A stretch of 64,000 nt of DNA, taken from Alitta virens. Taxonomy: Eukaryota; Annelida; Polychaeta; Phyllodocida; Nereididae. This document shows positions 56,830-64,000 of the stretch, piece by piece; the stretch's first letter is position 1; every line of letters starts with the position of its first letter. A program made the position numbers and the translations under genes. The notes below the pieces were generated by a model. It was not told where the DNA came from. It did no database searches and saw only the letters and a list, made by a program, of their open reading frames with translations. Where the stretch lies: contig OW028577.1 in assembly GCA_932294295.1 (NCBI GenBank), positions 4,307,001-4,371,000 of the forward strand. Reading direction: 5' to 3'.

Positions 56830-59520
56830 CAAGATAAACGCATAAGCACAAAAGTAAATAAAGTAAACTTTGCCCAGTTGAATTTAGATGGAATATTTGA
56901 TATAATTAAGGTTAGTCAAAATTTTGAATTGTGCAAAGATATATAGAATAAATAAGCAATTTAAACATAAATGGTGGTGGTGCAAAAAATTGACTTATGC
57001 ACATTCAACAGACAAGCAAGGTTTAACGTTTGCAATAGAGTTGCACGTGAAACAAATAGCAGATCAATTTTTTATTTGTCAAGCCAAGACAAAAATACCT
57101 ATGATACTCTAACTCATTTTTAAGCATGAAGTTCGCCTCGTCTGATTTCAGCCTCTGGCTACGGCCCTGCAAATAGCTGTGAGGGTTTTATGTATATATG
57201 AATGGGAGTTGTCTATCATCACATTACACATGGATCATCCACCCATTACCATCTCATCATTAATCTGCCTAATCTCATCTCATCTGCCTAATGTGGAAAC
57301 TGGTGATGAGAATTATTTGTACAATTTAGTCATCACTTAATCATGCATCCAGTGGCATACAAAGAGGATTTTTCTTTTCATTGTACTTTTTCCAGTGATG
57401 CTGGTGCAACTATAAGAGACAAAATGACGACATGATAAGTAAGTGAGTGGGCAAACTCAATGGTTGTTTCAGCACTGATGCTGCATGCAAGCAACACTGA
57501 TCATACTCGTCTTGAATATTACATCAAGCAGACTTCCCACACAGTGTACAACTGGAAAATTGATCCCAGTACCATCCAAAATGACCATGTCCTTTACCAC
57601 TAGAGTTCTTTATGATAAACTCTTTACCCTTTGTACACTTAATACTTGTAAGTAAGATTTCATGGAATTTCACGACTTGATCAGTCACCCAGGTAAATTC
57701 ATGATATGATATGATATGATATGATACAGCAGTTTTCGAGGGGGCTTCGCTGACTGGACCATCAGAAAACCATTTAGAGACAGTTAAAAAGTTCGATTAG
57801 AAGAGGGTGAAACCACAAGTCCAACATCTGTGAGGTCATTTACCGACATATAGCATGTATAGTGCGGTGACTGTGGTTATCTGGTCTAGGAGAATATGAA
57901 AATAGCAATTTAATGACATAAACATGGCCTTATCTTCTTTTTGATCTGTTTTCAAAAGTTGTTCTGAAGATTCAGTCAGCTAAGCCCCCTCGAAAACTAC
58001 TTTAGTCTGCATGATAACCAAATGATGCATGTGAAGTAGGAGTATCATCCACAGTCAGTCCTCGCAATAAAAATAGAGATTTTTGTTTCGTACAAACGGT
58101 ACATAAACTATACATAATGTATTCATAATGTACCAACTACGACACATTTAGCCTAAAAGAGGTGAACTTTGTTGGAAAGGTGCACTCGATACAAATTGCA
58201 GTAAAAATTTGAACTGTAGTCCAAGTTTTAGCAGCCATAGTTCATCAGTTAGTTTTTACTTTGTAGAGCCTTTTTTTTTTTGGTCAATGAAATTCTGTGT
58301 CACAAGAACCAATACGTAAAGATGTTTGATACTGCAAGTTTTGATTCAGAGATTAAAGTGTTAAAAGGGACACTGAATACTAAGTATTAATTATGTATCC
58401 TTAAGGAAGTGATGTTAAGGTCTGTGAGTTTTAGCCTGGAAAAGGCAGCATGGTGATTTATGGAAACTTCTAATTGATAGCTATGCTTTCTTGATTACTG
58501 CCTCAGTTAATTATATCTGCAAACTACATGTAACTCCTCTGTTTTGTTGTTGTTGTGGTTTTTTAAAAATATTTTTGGCTGACAGACTGCAATAAATCAT
58601 TGCCCAACCCTTAGTTAAAGAAGATAGTGGACTAGGCTCCGTCATAGCTTAGTAATTGAAGGAGCATGAATATTGTACAATTTAAGGCTGAAGAATAAAA
58701 AGGTAAATCTTTCCCTTATCGGCATTTATATTGAGAAGTTTTTACATTATAAAGAAAGCTTATAGTTTTCTTCTTGTAATGTATCATAAATTGCACCTCT
58801 ACTGACTCTAGGATATCATTCAGGGATCTCCCATCACATGATATAAAATAATTGTTTTACCTTTGACAGGGAATAAATCCTCTTTAACTAGTAAACGGAG
58901 TGCCAGGTATCGCATCAAATCCAGGATAATGTGGAACAAATGAGTCTGCCAGTATACTACCTTGAATCTAATCTAATCTAATTTAATCTGATATCTGACA
59001 GATGCCTTGTCACTAGGAAAGCTAGCTGTGACAATTAAAGTCATACTGAGCGTGGCGTGAAGAGGCAGTTTTTTTTTTAAAGTTGTGACAAACACTTTTA
59101 GGTAATTCCCGTTAATTATCCAAATAAGAAAGACGAATTACAAACGATAAAAAAAAATATATATATATAGTATTTAAAATACAACTGCAGATGGTTTGTG
59201 TTGTGCAATCTTATTTTATTTCTGAGATAGGTGAGACTTTGGTTTAACATTCGTGGTATCCCATACTCTAAACAACAGAGCGAGAAAAAACAAAATAGCA
59301 CTGTGAGCGGTGATGATGCTCATCTGTTGTATGAGTGTTACTTGCCAGGGTCGTTGCTCTTTCAGGGTCTGTGGGGTTATTTCTGCCAAGTAAACATACA
59401 AAGTAAATTCATAACATTTTACCCCTTCAAGGATACCCAAAGACAACCATATATGTATTACAATAATTGTAACACCCTGTTGAGTGTACACACCAACAAC
59501 GATAAAGATCCAATTTTCCA
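56830..59520. other. Probable aquaporin intron 1 or upstream region, part 1
   Basis: I find no first-exon candidate with a membrane span. It contains an (ATGAT)n run near 57700-57726, the MITE at 57731-57998 and AT-rich sequence. Nothing else is recognisable. Confidence 0.4.
57731..57998. mobile_element. MITE with 26-bp inverted repeats
   Basis: The 26-bp arm at 57731-57756 (AGTTTTCGAGGGGGCTTCGC...) pairs with 57973-57998, with one mismatch. An (ATGAT)n microsatellite abuts the left end. The inner 216 bases are noncoding. Confidence 0.75.
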
Positions 59521-61010
59521 AACTTAAGTTATGGCCCTAAAGGTCTAATTACCCTATGGCAACTATAGCCCTGCAGAGTATACGAACCAAATTCGGTGAA
59601 GATCCGATCACCCAAATACAAGTCATGGGGTAATTACTTCATGGTAAAAATACACATGACTCAACATGTTTCTAACACCCTTTACATTATAATGTACAAT
59701 ATTAAAACCAAATTCAAAGCAAATCCAATCACCCAAACAGAACTTACAGCATTTTACCCTATCCTAGGATAGTTATCCTAGAACATGATGCTAACACACT
59801 ATAGAGTATACAAACCAAATTTGAAGCAAATCCGATCACCCAAACAGCAGAAGTTATAGCATTTTACCCCTCATGGGGTAATTACTCCATTGCAACCATA
59901 AAAGTGTAATAACATAGTGTTAACACCCTATAGAGTATACAAACAATATTCAGAGCAAAGCCAATCACCCAAACAGAACTTATAGCATTTTACCCTATCC
60001 TAGGATAGTTATCCTAGAACATGATGCTAACACACTATAGAGTATACAAACCAAATTTGAAGCAAATCCGATCACCCAAACAGCAGAAGTTATAGCATTT
60101 TACCCCTCATGGGGTAATTACTGCATTGCAACCATAAAAGTGTAATAACATAGTGTTAACACCCCATAGAGTATACAAACAATATTCAGAGCAAATCCAA
60201 TCACCCAAACAGAACTTATAGCATTTTACCCTATCCTAGGATAGTTATCCTAGAACATGATGCTAACACACTATAGAGTATACAAACCATATTCGAAGCA
60301 AACCCGATCACCCAAACAGCAGAAGTTATGGCATTTTACCCCATTATAGGGTAATTACTGCATTGCAACCATAAAAGTGTAATAACATAGTGTTAACACC
60401 CCATAGAGTATACAAACAATATTCAGAGCAAATCCAATCACCCAAACAGAACTTATAGCATTTTACCCTATCCTAGGATAGTTATCCTAGAACATGATGC
60501 TAACACACTATAGAGTATACAAACCATATTCGAAGCAAACCCGATCACCCAAACAGCAGAAGTTATGGCATTTTACCCCATTATAGGGTAATTACTGCAT
60601 TGCAACCATAAAAGTGTAATAACATAGTGTTAACACCCCATAGAGTATACAAACAATATTCAAGGAAAGGCCAATCACCCAAACAGAAGTTAAGAGAACT
60701 TTATCCCATCATGGGATAATTACCCTTTGACAACCCTAAAGTGTTACACACAACATAATGCTAGCACCCTGAAGGGTATACAAAGCAAATTTTAAGCAAA
60801 TCTGATCACCCAAACAGAAGTTATAACACTTCATCCCATCAATGTGTAATTACCCTTCGACAGCCATAAAAGTGTTAGAACATGATTCTAACACCCTGTT
60901 GCATATACGAAATTGGAAGCATATCCGATAGCTCAAACAGAAGTTATAGCACTTTACCCCACCATGAGGTAATTACCCTGATGAAACACCCTGTAGAGTA
61001 CCCCAAATGA
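59520..61010 (+). repeat. Satellite with 236-bp dimeric (higher-order) unit
   Basis: A monomer near 118 bp (AGTATACAAACCAAATT..., GATCACCCAAACAGAAGTTA, GCATTTTACCC...) alternates between two variants: one with ATCCTAGGATAGTTATCCTA and one with CATGGGGTAATTACT. The first variant recurs at 59761, 59997, 60233 and 60470, a steady period of 236-237. The central dimers are almost identical, while the ends (59520-59750 and 60660-61010) are diverged monomers. Confidence 0.85.
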
Positions 61011-61201
61011 GTGATGTTAATGTAAACTTTCTACAACACACCCATGCGCTGAACGACTCACTATTATAACTAAATTTATGCAATGTTGTAAAGGGTCCAA
61101 CTTATTAAAATGTGGAGTCACTGACTCAAGTTGATGTACTTCTGACTAATAATAGGCACAGTGTATCTGGTACTTTTAATGTTGATGTTGTCATCATTTA
61201 A

Positions 61202-61510
61202 TAGTGGATTTTCATGGAAGGTTCTCTGTATTTCCACCAGGTGGCTAAAACAGAATACTGCAATTCTATTGGCTGAAAAAGTTCCCTCTCTTGACTGTGA
61301 TTGGCTGAAGCGAAGTGCATCCTAGCAGCAGTATTTTTAGTGCATTTTAATGTATATTTGACACTTTATCACATGGTAGTTTTTTGTTATTTTTCTGAGA
61401 AAGTTATATTCATGGAATCAGTTAGTTATTATCTACTGTGTCTGAAAAGCAAAATCAGTAAGAAGAGGAGAGGAAACTTATGTCTTGCTGAATTCAGTGA
61501 AAAGACTCTA
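61202..61510 (+). mobile_element. RepB, copy 3
   Basis: It is full-length, from TAGTGGATTTTCATGG to GTGAAAAGACTCTA, and close in sequence to the copy at 55964. Confidence 0.75.
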
Positions 61511-61639
61511 TTGGCCCAGCCACTAAAATGTCTGCGTACAATTACTTACATATTTTAATGAGCATTTTAATGAGCAAGATTACTTAGATGATCTTAACAT
61601 GGTTCCCTTTGAGGTTTGTCAGATCTTTGATTATGTTGA

Positions 61640-64000
61640 TGGCATTATCATTTAATTATGTGGGCTCATCACAAGCTCTTGTCTGATATAATTGATCAGC
61701 ATGCACCAAGACAGGTCAAACGCACCAAAGGTCAAGCCTTCAACATGAAGAATGCACTTAGGAGAGAAATAAACAACAAGCAAAACAACAACACAATAAG
61801 GTCAACAAACTGGAAACTTAAGGGTCTTTCTACGAGTCGACTGTCCGCACAATCTATATTCACTTTAATTGTCAACAGAATCTAATTTAGTGCTACTCAA
61901 CAAATGTCCCTCAAAACTAACCCAGCTACTGTAAAATTTACAATCAAACCGCGCAAAGGATGCAACTCTGTAAAGTCTCTTTGTTGGGGAACAACCAGTT
62001 TGTAATATGTGCAATGATTATCTTATTGATATACCTGACAGTCTTTATGAACCTGAGTCTGTTAGATGTATGCCATTTGACTATTTGTTGAACATTATAT
62101 AAGACCACTCAAGTGTGGCGCAAATGAAAAACAAGTTTAGCAATGTTATTGACACCTTCAATTTATCATGTTTATGCAAGCTAAACAACCTTAAACTAAC
62201 AAGTTATCATGTTGTTTCGATAATTTGCCTGCTAAGCCAATTAAATGTGGATCTCAGGTGTTATGCAGGTCTTTCACACCAATTGTAACAATATGATTGT
62301 AACAAATAATTTTCCTGACATCCTTAAATGAGCTGAAGTGTCGCCAGTGTATAAGAAAAGTGATAACTTGCAAGTATGACATTACAGACCCGTGACCAAT
62401 TGATGCATACTTTTGGTTATATATTGTCAACGTATCTATCAGCATTTAGATATAGTGTGAAAACGTACTTGTTCGATGTACTGAAGATTGGTATGATATG
62501 CTATTGATAATAATAAAACAGTTGATGCTATCTTGATTGACTTCAGTAAGGCTTTCGACTCTCTGCCTCATGGACTTCTCATTGCCAAAGTCAAAGTCAA
62601 AGAGTAAAACAGCAAAATTCAGTAAGTGATTAAAAAATTACTAAGAGAGGTGTTCCCCAAGGGTCACTAATAGGCCCTTAATTGCTTAATGCATATTTGC
62701 ATTATATATTTGCATTTCTAAATGAAAGCTGTACAATATACAATTACGCAGACGACAACACTTTGTCTTATCATCACAAAGATCAAGGTAGAGTTAAATT
62801 TTTGAGTTTGCTGCTTCAATATCACTTAATTGGTTCTAAAATAATTATATGCAGGCTAACCGGAGTAAGTTCCAGTCATGCAATTGTTCTGTCTCGTGAT
62901 CGAAATACTACAATACAGTTTAATATAAATGGTACTATACTAGAATCTGGTAACCTGTGAAGAATGCCAGCCTCACAGAACAAGATCTATAAACAAAATT
63001 ATTTTTCCGGCTCAAGAAATTTAAATGATGGAGATGGAGAAGGTACATCATAAAAAATTGCTTTTAAATTAATAATATATAGGTTACATATGATCATTAC
63101 TTGTGAACAAATAAAGCTCTCTTCAAAAGAGACCTGAAGATAGGCATGCAATGCCATACTGATTGATAGAAATATGAATGCATTGCATTGTATTTTCACA
63201 TTAATGACTCATAAATATATCTACATTTCTGGGAAATGAACTTTTAGCAGAGGCCACATATGTTATGTTAATCATAACCAAATATGGTGGTGGTGGTGGA
63301 TTAGGGCTTTATGTCCTGTATTTCACCTGATGGGCTAATTAGGACAGGTAGGGACCATGGCAAGACGAAGGATGAAACAGCCACCCAACATAGGCTCGAC
63401 CGGTAATTAAACCCGGGACCTAGTGGTTGGATGACCAAATATGGAGTTGCTCCGTGTGCTAGTTTTCATGAAGCCACTGCAGCAGCCTCCACTGACCTAC
63501 ATATCAGTGCCTGTCACATGCAATTATCTTTATTATGACAGCTGAGATACCCGACAGGTGTTTGTGAAAAACCTCCTACAAAGAGGTGCCTCTCGCAGAG
63601 GTTCCAAATGGGTTTCCACTATTTTAACTATCTTTTCAATAGTCACAGCTGATACCCTAACATAAAGGGCCTCACTGGGTGCATTTTGTCAATGTTTGGA
63701 ACAGACTCTTCAATATAGTGTTTCCGCAGGAAAGCCTTTCCTATGAAGAAGAAGTCCTTTAGGCTGAGGCTCGCCTATCTGCAAAGCAACTAAATGCCAT
63801 GTGTAGAATGAAAACATTTCTGAGTCACGACTCTTTAATGAATGTTTTTCAATTCATTATGTCAAATTTTAACTATTGCTCACTGACTATATTTCGAACT
63901 ATTCAGATTTGATGCAGAAATCAAAACGATCCACACTGTATGAGTATAGGACTCAGACAATGTATATTTTTGTTTATAAAGTTCTGATAAATGACTGTAA
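61640..64000 (+). pseudogene. LINE remnant, interrupted, running to window end
   Basis: Broken frames in order: HHKLLSDIIDQHAPRQVKRT (61661-61740, the linker after the endonuclease), IDFSKAFDSLPHGLL (RT motif A, near 62530-62580), RGVPQGSLIGP (near 62650), YNYADDNTL (catalytic box, about 62739-62769), then past a SINE and other sequence a C-terminal stretch from about 63760 with LFNE, NYCSLT and SDLMQKSKRSTLYEYRTQTM, where LINE C termini have a similar pattern. Many stops and indels are present, so it is inactive. Confidence 0.7.
63288..63433 (-). mobile_element. tRNA-derived SINE, 5' truncated, 11-bp target duplications
   Basis: The body matches 3851-4036 (GGATTAGGGCTTTATGTCCT, CTAATTAGGACAGGTA, GAAGGATGAAACAGCCA), with a B-box-like complement of AATTAAACCCGGGACC. 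It is flanked by exact ACCAAATATGG at 63277-63287 and 63434-63444. The A-box head is missing, so it was truncated on insertion. Confidence 0.85.

Noticed and set aside
59216..59521. 101-codon minus-strand frame with a hydrophobic stretch, considered as the aquaporin first exon
   Set aside because: It lacks an AEFxGT-type first membrane span, has no suitable donor in the needed phase, and overlaps the diverged edge of the satellite.
59756..60680. Regular repeats considered as a CRISPR array
   Set aside because: This is eukaryotic DNA, units are contiguous 118/236-bp tandem copies without unique spacers, and there are no cas genes.

Overview
This is animal nuclear DNA: spliced genes with GT/AG introns, vertebrate-like protein families, and a dense population of LINEs, tRNA-derived SINEs, PIF/Harbinger DNA and MITEs. 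There are no bacterial features. The gene set (C16orf87-like, a divergent kinesin, ETFA, CNOT9, MKRN2OS-like, an aquaglyceroporin) plus AT-rich introns and many MITE families suggests a marine invertebrate, perhaps a non-vertebrate deuterostome (hemichordate, echinoderm or cephalochordate). That placement is inference; the sequence does not name a species.

Layout. 893-994 (-): first coding exon of a C16orf87/UPF0547-like zinc-ribbon gene running off the left edge. 1.2-6.5 kb: repeats, including a long inverted-repeat element, a broken LINE and a decayed PIF/Harbinger transposon (MADF-type ORF on +, HARBI1-type transposase on -) cut by a SINE. 7.5-8.4 kb: LINE fragment. 10.04-22.98 kb (+): a divergent kinesin with 19 supported coding exons, every junction in phase. 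24.34-33.05 kb (-): complete ETFA in 10 exons, tail-to-tail with the kinesin. 35.61-36.50 kb (+): CNOT9 with an intronless coding region. 38.19-40.84 kb (-): complete five-exon MKRN2OS-like gene, tail-to-tail with CNOT9. 41-52.6 kb: gene-poor, with a LINE and at least five inverted-repeat elements. 52.64-56.82 kb (-): aquaglyceroporin exons 2-6, with the first exon not found. 57-64 kb: more MITEs, a 236-bp higher-order satellite, a LINE and a SINE.

The genes do not form a pathway. ETFA is mitochondrial electron transfer, CNOT9 is mRNA deadenylation, the aquaporin is glycerol/water transport, and the kinesin is cytoskeletal. No operon-like or defence-like system was seen. The most unusual points are the kinesin's degraded nucleotide-sensing motifs, the intronless CNOT9, MKRN2OS without a visible makorin neighbour, a long near-perfect hairpin at 47.8 kb, the 236-bp dimeric satellite, and several clean nested insertions that give relative ages of mobile elements.
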